A stretch of 50,081 nt of DNA from Oscillospiraceae bacterium Zagget6 (GTDB taxonomy: Bacteria > Bacillota > Clostridia > Oscillospirales > Oscillospiraceae). The notes beneath the pieces were generated by a model, which saw only the letters and a program-made list of their open reading frames with translations, was not told the DNA's origin and made no database searches. Positions 1 to 8,291 of this stretch are shown here, piece after piece. The position numbers were made by a program, and so were the translations under genes. The stretch's first letter is position 1, and each line of letters begins with the position of its first letter. Location of the stretch: assembly GCA_001941075.1 (NCBI GenBank), contig MSHH01000086.1:27760-77840 (forward strand), read 5' to 3'.

Positions 1-844
1 AGCCTTTTCCCTTTACAGTGCGGACGTGGACCAGAACCGGTCCCTCCAACTCCTTTGCCCACCGAAGGATGCGGGTCAGCTCCGAGAGGTTGTGGCCATT
101 CACCGGCCCCAGGTAGTGAAATCCCATGTCCTCAAACATGCTGCTGGGCAAAATAGACCCTTTGACCGCCTGTTTGATTTTATGAGTGACGCGATAGAGC
201 TTTTTGCCGCCGGGGATGTGGTTGGTCACACTCCGGTAGACCTTTTTAAAGCGCAGGTACTGGGGGCGCAGGTGGTGACGTGACAACAGCTTGGCCACGC
301 CGCCCACGTTTTTCTTGATGGACATTCCGTTGTCGTTGAGGATGACCACCAGGTTTTCCCCGCTCTGCCCCGCGTCGGAGAGGCCCTCGTAGGACAGGCC
401 GCCGGTCAGTGCGCCATCGCCGATGAGCGCCACCACGCTGTAGTCCTCCCCCAGTTGGGTCCTGGCCCGGGCCATACCCAGGGCCACCGAGACAGAATTG
501 GAGGCGTGACCGGCCACAAAAGCGTCGTGAACGCTCTCGTTGGGCTTGGGGAACCCGGCAAGGCCGTTCAGCTTGCGCATGGTATCCATCATCTCCGCCC
601 GGCCGGTGAGCATCTTGTGGCAGTAGCACTGGTGACCCACGTCGAACACCAACCGGTCTTTTGCGGTGTCATAGGCGCGGTGGAGGGCGACGGTCAGCTC
701 CACTGTACCCAAATTCGAGGCCAGATGGCCCCCCGTCTGGGAAACAGAGCGTACCAGCTCCTCCCGCAGCTCCTGACACAGTTCGACTCCCTCGCTGTCG
801 GTCATCTCTGTCCAGTTGATCTGTTGGAACTCGTCTGGAAGCAT
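1..844 (-). CDS. dxs: 1-deoxy-D-xylulose-5-phosphate synthase, N-terminal part (runs off the window)
   Basis: Thiamine-diphosphate enzyme that condenses pyruvate with glyceraldehyde 3-phosphate, the first step of the MEP isoprenoid pathway. About 281 residues of the usual 620 or so are inside the window; the 3' end is missing. Visible family signatures are TGGHLASNLG near residue 40, DVGHQCYCHKML, the GDGALTGG diphosphate-binding motif with the downstream NDNGMSI, and PVNGHN near the window edge. The ATG at 844 is preceded by AAAAGGGG about 7 nt away. It lies 70 nt after the DUF212 gene and downstream of ispA on the same strand, so the operon supplies both the C5 precursors and the prenyl chain. 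Family assignment is secure. Confidence 0.95.
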   Translation of the reverse strand, partial: MLPDEFQQINWTEMTDSEGVELCQELREELVRSVSQTGGHLASNLGTVELTVALHRAYDTAKDRLVFDVGHQCYCHKMLTGRAEMMDTMRKLNGLAGFPKPNESVHDAFVAGHASNSVSVALGMARARTQLGEDYSVVALIGDGALTGGLSYEGLSDAGQSGENLVVILNDNGMSIKKNVGGVAKLLSRHHLRPQYLRFKKVYRSVTNHIPGGKKLYRVTHKIKQAVKGSILPSSMFEDMGFHYLGPVNGHNLSELTRILRWAKELEGPVLVHVRTVKGKG

Positions 845-914
845 CTTCGCAACCCCTTTTTCTCTGTTCTATAGACTTCTATCTCGCTGTTTCTCCATTT
901 TGCATCACAGGCCG

Positions 915-1367
915 TCAGGGGAATATCACCAGCTGGAACAACAGGCTGACACAAAGCCCCAGCAGCGCCCCGAAAAATACCTGTAAAGGAGTATGACCTA
1001 ACAGCACCTTGACCTGCAAATTCAGCAGCTCCGGCGTCATCTGCTGCCAGTTTTGCAGAATCAGGTTGATGACCTTGGCCTGCTCCCCGGACTGGCGGCG
1101 CACGTTGCAGGCGTCGTACATGACCACAATGGCCATCACCGCCGAAACTGCGAACAGCCCTGAGTCAAATCCGTAGAGCAGCCCCGTGGTCACAGTACAG
1201 CAGGTGACCAGCGCTGAATGAGAGCTGGGCATCCCTCCGCTGGACAAAATGTGGTGCAGGGTCACCTTCCCCTCTGTGATCCACTGGAGCAAGCCCTTGG
1301 TCAACTGCGCCAGCAGCCAACTCAGGGCGCTGAGCAACAGGATTTGGTTGCCAAAGGTCAGGTACAT
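915..1367 (-). CDS. DUF212 / YuiD-like membrane protein (divergent PAP2 family)
   Basis: About 150 residues, mostly hydrophobic, with segments near 5-25, 45-80 and 125-150. The signature GGMPSSHSA near residue 44 and the C-terminal LGHTPLQVFFGALLG are typical of the DUF212 family, which is distantly related to acid phosphatase / PAP2 enzymes. A polyprenyl- or lipid-phosphate substrate would suit its place between ispA and dxs, but that is inference. I chose the ATG at 1367 because GGGAGG stands 6 nt upstream; a longer reading frame reaches 1439 but lies inside ispA and lacks a better ribosome binding site. It starts before the end of the ispA coding region is cleared, so it is translationally linked to the operon. 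Confidence 0.85.
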   Translation of the reverse strand: MYLTFGNQILLLSALSWLLAQLTKGLLQWITEGKVTLHHILSSGGMPSSHSALVTCCTVTTGLLYGFDSGLFAVSAVMAIVVMYDACNVRRQSGEQAKVINLILQNWQQMTPELLNLQVKVLLGHTPLQVFFGALLGLCVSLLFQLVIFP

Positions 1368-1401
1368 ATTGATTCCTCCCATCACGGCGCATTGAGACCG
1401 C

Positions 1402-2283
1402 TCAATTCGCCCTTCCCGCCAGATAGTCCGCAAGGTCATCCAGAAAAGCGGTCTCGGAAAACACCCCTCGCAGGGCGCGCTTGGCCGCCGCCGTCTGCTC
1501 GTTCACCACCGCCTGACACTGTTCCAGCCCCAGATGAGACACATAGGTGGACTTGTGGCTCTCCGCGTCGTTGCCCACGGGCTTGCCCATGGTGGCCGCA
1601 TCGCTGGTCACGTTCAGCATATCATCCCGAATTTGGAACGCCAACCCGATGGCGTCGGCGTACTTCGCCGCAGACTGGGCCTCCGCGCTGTCCGCAGACA
1701 CTCCCGCCGCCAGCACACCCATAACGCAGGCCGCCCGTAGCAGACAGCCGGTTTTCAGGGCGTTCATCTGAGAAATTTCCTCCAGGGAGAGGTCCCTCTG
1801 CTCCCCCTCGATGTCCAACTGCTGCCCGCCGCACATCCCCGCATAACCTGCGGCCTGGGCCAGCTCCAGCGCCGCCGCCGCCCGGACATCACTGGGCAGG
1901 TCGGCACTGAGAATGGCCTGAAACGCCGCGCTCTGGAGCGCGTCCCCCGCCAGGGTCGCGGTACACTCACCGTATACCACGTGGTTGGTGGGGCGGCCCC
2001 GGCGCAGACTGTCGTTGTCCATGCAGGGCAAGTCGTCATGGATGAGAGAATAGGTGTGAAGTATTTCTACTGCACAGGCAATCGGGAGGGCTTTTTGGGG
2101 GTCTCCCCCGGCGATTTCGCAGAATTTCAGCGTCAAAACGGGCCGGATACGTTTTCCGCCCGCCAGCAGACTGTACCGCATGGCCTCCAGCAGCCGCTGC
2201 TGGGGCAAATTCTCTGTAAAGTACTTTTCCAGCGAAGTTTCGATTTCCCTCTGACACTGGGAAAATTCCTCCTGAAAGGTCAT
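1402..2283 (-). CDS. ispA: Polyprenyl synthase (farnesyl/geranylgeranyl diphosphate synthase)
   Basis: Condenses isopentenyl diphosphate with allylic diphosphates to make C15-C20 chains for undecaprenyl phosphate and quinones. The protein has 293 residues, normal for the family. GGKRIRP is at 42-48. The first aspartate-rich motif DDLPCMD is at 83-89, in the bacterial form with a two-residue insertion, followed by RRGRPT. The second motif reads RDDMLN near 219-224; the last position is Asn where Asp is usual, which should be tolerated because the first two aspartates remain. The ATG at 2283 follows GGGGGAATAAGAG and lies 4 nt after the xseB stop. Product chain length cannot be read reliably from sequence alone. 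Confidence 0.93.
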   Translation of the reverse strand: MTFQEEFSQCQREIETSLEKYFTENLPQQRLLEAMRYSLLAGGKRIRPVLTLKFCEIAGGDPQKALPIACAVEILHTYSLIHDDLPCMDNDSLRRGRPTNHVVYGECTATLAGDALQSAAFQAILSADLPSDVRAAAALELAQAAGYAGMCGGQQLDIEGEQRDLSLEEISQMNALKTGCLLRAACVMGVLAAGVSADSAEAQSAAKYADAIGLAFQIRDDMLNVTSDAATMGKPVGNDAESHKSTYVSHLGLEQCQAVVNEQTAAAKRALRGVFSETAFLDDLADYLAGRAN

Positions 2284-2286
2284 CTC

Positions 2287-2517
2287 TTATTCCCCCTTCA
2301 TCGGCTGTTCCACCGGCGCCGCATCCACCGCTCCGGTCAGCTTGCGCACCTTCTGCTCTGCGGTGTCCAACTGCTTGGCACAGGCGGCGGCCAGCTTGGT
2401 CCCCTCCTCAAAGAGTGCCATGGACTCCTCCAGCGTGGCCTCGCCCTTCTCCAGTTGGGTGACGATCTCCTCCAGCCGGAGCATGGATTCCTCAAATGTT
2501 TTTCGTTTCGCAGCCAT
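2287..2517 (-). CDS. xseB: Exodeoxyribonuclease VII small subunit
   Basis: A 76-residue helical protein that forms the coiled-coil part of exonuclease VII, which degrades single-stranded DNA to oligonucleotides. TFEESMLRLEEIVTQLEKG at residues 7-25 and SMALFEEGTKLAAACAKQLD are family hallmarks, and the length is normal. The ATG at 2517 has AAAGGAG about 7 nt upstream and lies 2 nt from the end of xseA, the large-subunit gene. The pair is therefore co-translated in fixed ratio, as in most Firmicutes. Confidence 0.95.
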   Translation of the reverse strand: MAAKRKTFEESMLRLEEIVTQLEKGEATLEESMALFEEGTKLAAACAKQLDTAEQKVRKLTGAVDAAPVEQPMKGE

Positions 2518-2519
2518 GG

Positions 2520-3722
2520 TTACTCCTTTATTTCATCCACAGTACACAGCAGCTGCCCATCGGCCAGCCGCACCTGAATTTGCTCTCCGCTGTCCACCTG
2601 GTTCACAGAGGACAACACCTTTTTTCCCTTCTGGGCCACAGCGTATCCCCGGCTCAACACCTTTAAAGGACTCATGGCGTCCAGCCCGGCGGAGAGAGCG
2701 CTGAACCGCCGCTGTTCGCTGCTCAGGCGGCGCTCCACGCCGCCAGTCAGTCGCTGCTGGGTGTAGTCCAGCAACATCCGCCGGTCATTGACCGGGGCCA
2801 TCGGGTCGGTCAGTGCGCGGGAACCGGTGCAGCGCTCCAGCCGAGCGCGGTATTGCCGCAGGCGGTTGTTCTGGCTCTGTACCAGTCGCTCCCGCAGGTT
2901 CAGCAGAGCGTCATAGACCTCGTTCTGGTCCGGCACGGCCAGCTCTGCCCCGTTGGACGGTGTCGCGGCCCGCAGGTCCGCCACAAAGTCGGCGATGGTC
3001 ACATCCGGTTCATGTCCCACGGCGGAGATAATGGGGATTTCCGAAGCGTAGATGGCCCGCGCCACCCGCTCGTCGTTGAAGGCCCACAGGTCCTCCATGC
3101 TGCCACCGCCCCGGCCCACGATGAGCACGTCAGCTGCCTGCCAGCGGTTGGCGGCGGCAATGGCGGCGGCGATCTCCGCCGGAGCCTCTGTCCCCTGGAC
3201 CCGGACGGGCAGCAGCTTTACCTGGGCCATGGGCCAGCGGGCATTTAGAATACGAAGCATATCGTGGAGCGCGGCCCCGGCGGAACTGGTGACGATGCCC
3301 ACCGTCTCCGGCATCCGGGGCAGGGGCTTTTTGTGGGCCGGGTCGAACAGTCCCTCGGCCTGGAGCTTGTTTTTCAGCTGCTCAAAGGCCACGTACAGTT
3401 CCCCCACGCCGTCGGGCGTCAGTGCCTCCACGTAGAGCTGATAGGCCCCGTCCCGGGGAAACACCGTCACCCGTCCATAGGCGACGACCTTCATGCCGTT
3501 TTCCGGCTTGAACCGCAGCCTGGCGGCGGAGGTGCGGAACATAACGCACCGCAGCGCCCCCTGGTCGTCCTTCAGGGAAAAATAGTGGTGCCCGGAGGGA
3601 TATTTTTTGTAGTTGGAAATTTCCCCGCGAATATAGATCCGGCTCAGCAGCCGGTCTCCGTCCAACAGGCCCTTGACGTAGGTGTTCACCTGGGAGACGG
3701 TGTAGATGTTCTGTGCTGTCAT
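2520..3722 (-). CDS. xseA: Exodeoxyribonuclease VII large subunit
   Basis: Catalytic subunit of exonuclease VII, 400 residues, at the short end of the normal range. An N-terminal OB-fold (about 5-100; YIRGEISNYK, SGHHYFSLKD) precedes the exonuclease core. The core carries VGIVTSSAGAALHDM near 135, the glycine-rich VGRGGGSMEDLWAFNDE near 200 and SAVGHEPDVTIADFVADLRA near 235. The C-terminal part is helical, and the last segment (LSRGYAVAQKGKKV) is the usual beta motif. The start codon overlaps the stop of the upstream TsaD-like gene by an ATGA tetranucleotide. Nothing appears damaged. Confidence 0.95.
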   Translation of the reverse strand: MTAQNIYTVSQVNTYVKGLLDGDRLLSRIYIRGEISNYKKYPSGHHYFSLKDDQGALRCVMFRTSAARLRFKPENGMKVVAYGRVTVFPRDGAYQLYVEALTPDGVGELYVAFEQLKNKLQAEGLFDPAHKKPLPRMPETVGIVTSSAGAALHDMLRILNARWPMAQVKLLPVRVQGTEAPAEIAAAIAAANRWQAADVLIVGRGGGSMEDLWAFNDERVARAIYASEIPIISAVGHEPDVTIADFVADLRAATPSNGAELAVPDQNEVYDALLNLRERLVQSQNNRLRQYRARLERCTGSRALTDPMAPVNDRRMLLDYTQQRLTGGVERRLSSEQRRFSALSAGLDAMSPLKVLSRGYAVAQKGKKVLSSVNQVDSGEQIQVRLADGQLLCTVDEIKE

Positions 3723-4645
3723 TGTCCCCTCCGCAGACGGCGGTCTGTCAGGACCGCCACGCCCATGGCGTTGTCGGTGGAAAATTCCGGCTGGGCAAAC
3801 ACCGCGCCGCCCATGACCCGCCGTATCTGGCTGTTGGAGGCCACACCGCCGGAACAGAGAACGGGCAGACCGGGATACTCCCTTAATGCCGCGTCGGTGC
3901 AGCGCACAATGACAGAGGTCAGGGTGTTCAGGGTGAATTTTGCCACGTCAGCGGGAGCCTCCCCTTTTGCAATCAAATCGTCGGCCTTGTTCTCCATGCC
4001 GGAGAGGGAGAACCGCAGGCCATCCAGCCGCACCCGGAACTTCGCTTTGCTGTCCGACTGCGCAGCCAGCGCGTCCAGAGGGCGGCCCGCTGGGAAGGGC
4101 AGCCCCAATTTCACCCCCACCCGGTCGATGAGCTGTCCGGCGGAGAGGTCGGTGGTGCCACCAATGCAAGCAGCCCGGACGTTGCTCCCCTCCGGCTCCA
4201 CCAGCAGCAGCTCCGTGGTTCCGCCGGAGAGGTGCCAGGCCAGCAGCGGGCGGTCCAATAAATCCAGCCGCCCCGCCGACCAGCAGGCGGCGGCGATATG
4301 CCCCTGTTGGTGGGAGAACGCAAAGAAAGGGACCCCCAGCGTCTCCGCCAACACCCTGCCCTGGGACTCTCCCGCCTGGAAGCAGGGCATATAGGACCCC
4401 TCCACCGCACGGGGACAGGTGCTGGCACCCACGGCCTCCAGTCCCTCCAGCCAACCGGCCTCCCGCAGGGCAGCAAACCGCTCCGGCAAGCGCTTGACGT
4501 GCTGAAAGAGGGCGTCGCTCTGGCGCAGACCCAGTTCCCCTTCCCGCACCGTCAGCAGACGGCCCTCGTTCCGGCCCGTCCCATCGGGGCGGTAAACGGC
4601 AGCGGAGGTGGTGTAATTGCTGGTGTCGATGCCCAGGCAGCTCAT
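3719..4645 (-). CDS. TsaD/Kae1-like paralogue (M22 family), role uncertain
   Basis: A 308-residue ASKHA-fold protein resembling TsaD, the tRNA threonylcarbamoyl transferase. The metal-binding pair is present as HQQGH at residues 112-116 (HxEGH in TsaD), with LSGGTTELLL near 175, CSGGVASNSQIR near 275 and a DNAMGVA C-terminus that keeps the metal-ligand aspartate. The N-terminus reads GIDTSNYTTSAAV where TsaD has the CDET-type motif. Together with its operon position between nusB and xseA, this marks it as the second TsaD-like protein seen in many Clostridia rather than TsaD itself. The fold assignment is firm; the reaction is unknown. ATGA overlaps join it to both neighbours. Confidence 0.8.
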   Translation of the reverse strand: MSCLGIDTSNYTTSAAVYRPDGTGRNEGRLLTVREGELGLRQSDALFQHVKRLPERFAALREAGWLEGLEAVGASTCPRAVEGSYMPCFQAGESQGRVLAETLGVPFFAFSHQQGHIAAACWSAGRLDLLDRPLLAWHLSGGTTELLLVEPEGSNVRAACIGGTTDLSAGQLIDRVGVKLGLPFPAGRPLDALAAQSDSKAKFRVRLDGLRFSLSGMENKADDLIAKGEAPADVAKFTLNTLTSVIVRCTDAALREYPGLPVLCSGGVASNSQIRRVMGGAVFAQPEFSTDNAMGVAVLTDRRLRRGQ

Positions 4646-5094
4646 TGCTCCGCCGCCTCAGCCCGGACGAAGGAACCCAAAATGCCGTTGACAAAGGAGA
4701 CGACCTTCTCATCCTCGTACTTCCGTGTCAGCTCCACTGCGGCGTTGATGGCCGCGCCGTTGGGGACCTCCGGCAGATACAAAATCTCGAACATTGCCAC
4801 CCGCATGATCGCCGCCGCCACTCTGGGGATGCGCTCGAACCGCCAGCCGATGGCGTAGCGCTCGATGAACAGGTCCAGCTCGTAGCCGTGGTCGCCTACG
4901 CCAGTCACCAGGCGGCGGATGTAGGCCAGTTGGGTCTCGTCCGGGAACTCCCCGTACAGGGGGTCCTCCTGAGCCAGTTCGGTGAAGCGTTCCTCGGTCA
5001 GCTGGCCCTCCAGCAGAGCCTGGGCGCTCAGGTTGGTGAAGCCCAGCTCATAGGAAAAATGAACCGCGATCTCTCTTGCGGCAGTTCTGGTCAT
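4642..5094 (-). CDS. nusB: Transcription antitermination factor NusB
   Basis: All-helical RNA-binding protein of about 150 residues that acts with NusE (S10) at boxA during rRNA transcription. TRTAAREIAVHFSYELGF at the N-terminus, YALGWRFERIPRV-like text (here YAIGWRFERIPRVAAAIMRVA) and the C-terminal FVNGILGSF are family signatures. I prefer the ATG at 5094, 10 nt after GGGAGG; a GTG at 5112 would add six residues. It is the first gene of the nusB-to-dxs operon and has a promoter at 5164-5192. The last codons overlap the next gene (ATGA). Confidence 0.93.
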   Translation of the reverse strand: MTRTAAREIAVHFSYELGFTNLSAQALLEGQLTEERFTELAQEDPLYGEFPDETQLAYIRRLVTGVGDHGYELDLFIERYAIGWRFERIPRVAAAIMRVAMFEILYLPEVPNGAAINAAVELTRKYEDEKVVSFVNGILGSFVRAEAAEQ

Positions 5095-5163
5095 AACAAC
5101 TATTCCTCCCACTCATTTCCAGCGCAGCGCCGGAACAAATGTAAATATACAGAAGTTGAGTAC

Positions 5164-5192
5164 ATTATACATCAGTTTATGCAAAATGAAAA
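5164..5192 (-). promoter_or_regulatory. Candidate sigma-A promoter for the nusB operon
   Basis: On the minus strand, TTTTCA, 17 bp, TATAAT. The -10 is perfect and the -35 is weak. The expected start is near 5157, about 60 nt before nusB. Confidence 0.55.
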
Positions 5193-5215
5193 CACTCTTT
5201 TTTCTTCAAACACGC

Positions 5216-5248
5216 AGAAAAAACAGGCATCGGCGGGCCGATACCTGT
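5216..5248 (-). terminator. Intrinsic terminator of the spoIIIA operon
   Basis: Arms at 5223-5234 and 5237-5248 form a 12-bp stem with one mismatch and a 2-nt loop. On the minus strand it is followed by TTTTTT. It lies about 260 nt beyond the spoIIIAH stop, with a heptad repeat element in between, so that element should be transcribed as 3' UTR. Confidence 0.75.
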
Positions 5249-5272
5249 GAGAATGCCGAAAAGATATTCTAT

Positions 5273-5470
5273 TTTCTGGTTATCCCTTTCACTCAGCCTT
5301 ATGAGCGTTTGAGCTTTTAGCTTTGTGGTGCTTAGCATTACGTACCACGCTTACCATTTGTATTCCATTACAAACGGATAGTTTCGCTTTCAGCTTTCTT
5401 TATTAGCTGTTTCTTTTAGACTGGTAGCAACGGACTAACAGCTAATAGCTAACGGCTAATAGCTTATCAC
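5273..5470. repeat. Dispersed heptad element, TTAGCTA family, copy 1
   Basis: A roughly 200-bp AT-rich intergenic element. Its right end is a run of 7-bp words (GCTAATA, GCTAACG, GCTAATA, GCTTATC) at about 5440-5468, after GGTAGCAACGGACTAACA. The body aligns with the element at 37879-38055: shared left block TATTCTAT...ATCCC, a shared ACATTACGT/GCATTACGT block and the same right end. It accounts for most of the 410-bp gap between spoIIIAH and nusB; the rest is a terminator and a promoter. Confidence 0.75.
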
Positions 5471-5506
5471 AACGCGGATGATTCAAATGGATGGTCAGAT
5501 TCCGTT

Positions 5507-6163
5507 TTATTCCTCCGCCTGGATGACCTTGACGCTGCTGGCGGAGAAGTCCGTCTCTCCGCAGACGATGTCGGTCACCACCGCCACGTCGCTGGCCTCC
5601 AATTCCGCGCCACCGGCGGAGACCACCACGCTGACGCTGTTGTCCCCGATGAAGGCCACGCAGTCGGTGTACCCCTTTGCCAGAATCAGGCTCTCAATCT
5701 CTGATTCCTGCAACGTGGCCGAAGCCATGGCGGTGATGCTCTCCGCCGCAGCGGAAACGGCGGTCTCGTCCGCCTCCGGGTCGTCTACCGTCTCCTGGAG
5801 GATGGAAAGGGCGCTGTCCCTGGCCTCCTCCCGGTTCAGGCGGGCGGTGTCAAAGTAGCTGTCAGTCTCCGCCGCCAGTTCCTCCTCGCCCAGTGCATCC
5901 TCCGCCCACTCCCCGTCCTCTGCCGCCAGCGTGCTCTCTGCGGACGATTCCGCCGAGGCGGAGCCGTCCGCGCTGCTGTCGGCGAGCTGGATTTGGGAAT
6001 CAGAGTTCACCAGCTCTGCCTCCCCCAGTGTCTTACCGGCGGAGACCGAGCTGTCCCCCATGGCGGTGTCGCTCTGGTCATAAGACCAGTTCAGATAGAC
6101 CGCCACACAGACGAACAGCACAATGGCCGCTACCACCGCGTTACGTTTCCACAGGTTCATCAT
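5507..6163 (-). CDS. spoIIIAH: Stage III sporulation protein AH
   Basis: Mother-cell half of the SpoIIIAH-SpoIIQ channel joining mother cell and forespore. Of 218 residues, an N-terminal membrane anchor lies at about 8-27 (AVVAAIVLFVCVAVYLNW). An acidic, low-complexity Ala/Glu/Ser linker follows to about 105, then the YscJ/FliF-like ring-building domain (about 110-215) with REEARDSALSILQETVDD and the C-terminal TDIVCGETDFSASSVKVI. The linker is biased but normal for the family. It is the last gene of the operon, joined to spoIIIAG by an ATGA overlap. Usual control is by sigma-E (family knowledge); I see no separate promoter here. Confidence 0.93.
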   Translation of the reverse strand: MMNLWKRNAVVAAIVLFVCVAVYLNWSYDQSDTAMGDSSVSAGKTLGEAELVNSDSQIQLADSSADGSASAESSAESTLAAEDGEWAEDALGEEELAAETDSYFDTARLNREEARDSALSILQETVDDPEADETAVSAAAESITAMASATLQESEIESLILAKGYTDCVAFIGDNSVSVVVSAGGAELEASDVAVVTDIVCGETDFSASSVKVIQAEE

Positions 6164-6687
6164 TCATTGCCTCCCGTTCTTGCACATACTGAGATACTGT
6201 CCGCGCCCAGCCCTGTCAGCGCAGCCACCGCCTTGACCACTTGGAGCCGCACTGTGGCGCTGCCGCCGCCGTCGCACACCACCAGCGCCCCCTGAAAGGT
6301 GGGGTAGATGACCTGAGTGGTCACGGTGGTCTGCTGGCTGGAGCCGTTGTTGATGACCACGGTGGTGACGCTGGAGCTGTCCCCGTCGGCCTCCCAGTCT
6401 GTGGCCAACACCGTTTCACTTCCGGCGGACAGGGTCAGCACCACCTCCGTCTCCCCAACCCCGTCGATTTGGGCAAGGCTTTCCGCCAGCCGGGTCTCCA
6501 TGGCGGTCAAGTCGAATGCGTCCGCCATCTCGCCGGACGAGGTCTGGGCGGCAGTCTCCTGTTTTTTCGCCGCAGCGTCAGGCCAGGCCAGCAGCACCAG
6601 TCCCACCAGCAGAATGAGCAGGGCGTATTGATACCGTTTCAGCGGCTCCAACAGCTTTTTCCAGTCAAAAGGCTTTTTTTCGTTCAC
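6160..6687 (-). CDS. spoIIIAG: Stage III sporulation protein AG
   Basis: Ring-forming component of the SpoIIIA-SpoIIQ apparatus, about 175 residues. A single membrane segment lies at about 20-38 (LLILLVGLVLLAWP), followed by an extracellular ring-building domain containing LSAGSETVLATDWE and VICDGG-like text (here VVCDGGGSATVRLQVVKAVAALTGLGADSISV). I start it at the GTG at 6687 (V-NEKKPFDWKK), which overlaps the spoIIIAF stop as GTGA and has AAGGAG upstream. The longer frame to 6765 is spoIIIAF sequence in another frame. Confidence 0.92.
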   Translation of the reverse strand: MNEKKPFDWKKLLEPLKRYQYALLILLVGLVLLAWPDAAAKKQETAAQTSSGEMADAFDLTAMETRLAESLAQIDGVGETEVVLTLSAGSETVLATDWEADGDSSSVTTVVINNGSSQQTTVTTQVIYPTFQGALVVCDGGGSATVRLQVVKAVAALTGLGADSISVCARTGGNE

Positions 6688-7178
6688 TCGCCTCTCTCCT
6701 TTTCCGTAAACTGCACCGCCGTGACCTCCAGGCCCAGCTCCTCCTCCGCCAGGGCGATAAACCACGCCTGTTCCGCCTGGCTGAGGCTGCCAGAGACCGT
6801 CACCGTCTCCGGCACGGGCATCCCCTCCCGCTGGCCGCAGGAGACGGTGACGGCGCAGGCGATCCCGGCCGCTTCCGCCTTGTCCTCAATATATGCGGCG
6901 GTATTCCGGGCTATGAGTTCTTCTGTCAGGGCGCTGTTGGTATCCACCAGCGCGGCGTCGTAGTCCCCCAGTCCGGCATAATAGCTCTGAAAGTCGTCCA
7001 ATAGCTGGGTATAATCCGCCCGCACCGCCGGCTGCACCAGCACGAAGAAAATCAGCAGGCCGCAGGTCAGATTGCTGACCCGTTTCACCGGTCCCGGCGG
7101 CATCATTGCCTGGCAGAGGGCGGTCAGCAGCGAGACCGCCGTCACCGCCAGAATCCACTGGCGCAGGCTTTCCAACAT
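6684..7178 (-). CDS. spoIIIAF: Stage III sporulation protein AF
   Basis: Mother-cell membrane protein of the SpoIIIA complex, 164 residues. Two hydrophobic N-terminal segments (about 5-25, WILAVTAVSLLTALCQAMMP, and 32-52, LTCGLLIFFVLVQPAV) are followed by a soluble part ending in the YscJ-like VTVSGSLSQAEQAWFIALAEEELG. The motif P-x-G-P-V-K-R-V-S-N-L-x-C-G at about 27-41 is typical of the family. It starts 15 nt after spoIIIAE. Its exact role in the channel is unknown even in model species. Confidence 0.92.
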   Translation of the reverse strand: MLESLRQWILAVTAVSLLTALCQAMMPPGPVKRVSNLTCGLLIFFVLVQPAVRADYTQLLDDFQSYYAGLGDYDAALVDTNSALTEELIARNTAAYIEDKAEAAGIACAVTVSCGQREGMPVPETVTVSGSLSQAEQAWFIALAEEELGLEVTAVQFTEKERGE

Positions 7179-7193
7179 GGTTCCTCTCCCCTT

Positions 7194-8291
7194 TCAGCCC
7201 GTGGCTACAGCCAGCGTCGCAAAGACGGAAATCATCACCAGCAGGGCGGCGGTGCCGGTCATGCCCAACACCAGGGCGAAGGCTCCGGCGATGTCGTCAA
7301 TGAGTTTAGGGATTTTTCCCTGGCTGATGACCGCCGCCAGTACCGCTGCCAGCCGATAGGCCAGGTACTGCGCCCCCAGCCGCAGGAAGGGCGTGACGCA
7401 GAACCCCAGCACCGCCACCACGCCGAAGCTGCCCACCAGATTTTTCACGATGCCCACCCCGGAGAGCACCGTCTCCGTGGCGTTGGAGAGGATACTGCCC
7501 ACCACCGGCACCATGCTTGAGATGACGGTACGAGTCAGCTTGATGGTGGCTGCGTCAGTCCCTGCCGCCGCCACGCTAGTCAGCGACAAATACCCAGTAA
7601 AGAGCAGCAACAGCACCGTCAAGAGGGACGTGACCGCCCACTTGAGCAGCCGGGCAATCTCCCCCAGCCCTCGGTTGTCCACCACCGCGGCGGCGGCACA
7701 GGCCGCCGTATAGAGGTAGACGAAGGGAATCAGCACCCGGTCAATGAGTGTGACCAGCACCGTGGAAAAGAACACCGTTGCCATCTGTCTCGCCACGCCG
7801 CCGGTGACGGAGCCGCTGGCCACCGAGCAGGTGGTGATGACCGGGATGAGCAGGTTGGAGAAGGTGTCAATGCGCTCGATGGCCGTTTTTCCCAGTTCCA
7901 TCAGGGAGGACACATCGGACACGGAGACCGCCGTCACCGCCACCGTTCCCACCGCTGACACAGGCCCTTTTGCCCCGCCGGTGACAGCTCCCAGCCCCGC
8001 CGCCACCTCACAGAAGAGGACGATGAGCAACAGCACCCCGCTGCTCCCAACTGCGTCCTTGACCGCCGCCGAGAGCTGCCCGGACAGCAGGTCTCCCAGC
8101 TCGCCCAGCGCTTCATTCAAGTTGAAACTTTCGTCCAGTTCCAGCTCCGCGCCGGAGGCGGAGGCGGCATCCTCCAGCGCCTCGGTGTCGATGCTGTCCC
8201 ACTGGGCCTCGGTCACGTCCACGGCCCGGCACACCGGCACACACAGCAGCAGGAGCAGCAGCGCCAAAATCGCAATTCCAACTCGTTTCAT
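7194..8291 (-). CDS. spoIIIAE: Stage III sporulation protein AE
   Basis: Polytopic membrane protein of the SpoIIIA apparatus, 365 residues, slightly shorter than the usual 390 or so. A signal-like N-terminus (residues 1-23, ending CRA) is followed by an acidic segment and then about seven hydrophobic segments from residue 75 to the end. Text such as RIDTFSNLLIPVITTCSVASGSV and the ISSMVPVVGSILSNATETVLSG segment (positions about 255-277) is typical of the family. ATGA overlap with spoIIIAD. Confidence 0.93.
   Translation of the reverse strand: MKRVGIAILALLLLLLCVPVCRAVDVTEAQWDSIDTEALEDAASASGAELELDESFNLNEALGELGDLLSGQLSAAVKDAVGSSGVLLLIVLFCEVAAGLGAVTGGAKGPVSAVGTVAVTAVSVSDVSSLMELGKTAIERIDTFSNLLIPVITTCSVASGSVTGGVARQMATVFFSTVLVTLIDRVLIPFVYLYTAACAAAAVVDNRGLGEIARLLKWAVTSLLTVLLLLFTGYLSLTSVAAAGTDAATIKLTRTVISSMVPVVGSILSNATETVLSGVGIVKNLVGSFGVVAVLGFCVTPFLRLGAQYLAYRLAAVLAAVISQGKIPKLIDDIAGAFALVLGMTGTAALLVMISVFATLAVATG

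Noticed and set aside
5430..5470. CRISPR-like repeats in the heptad elements
   Set aside because: The units are contiguous 7-bp words without spacers, and no cas genes are present.
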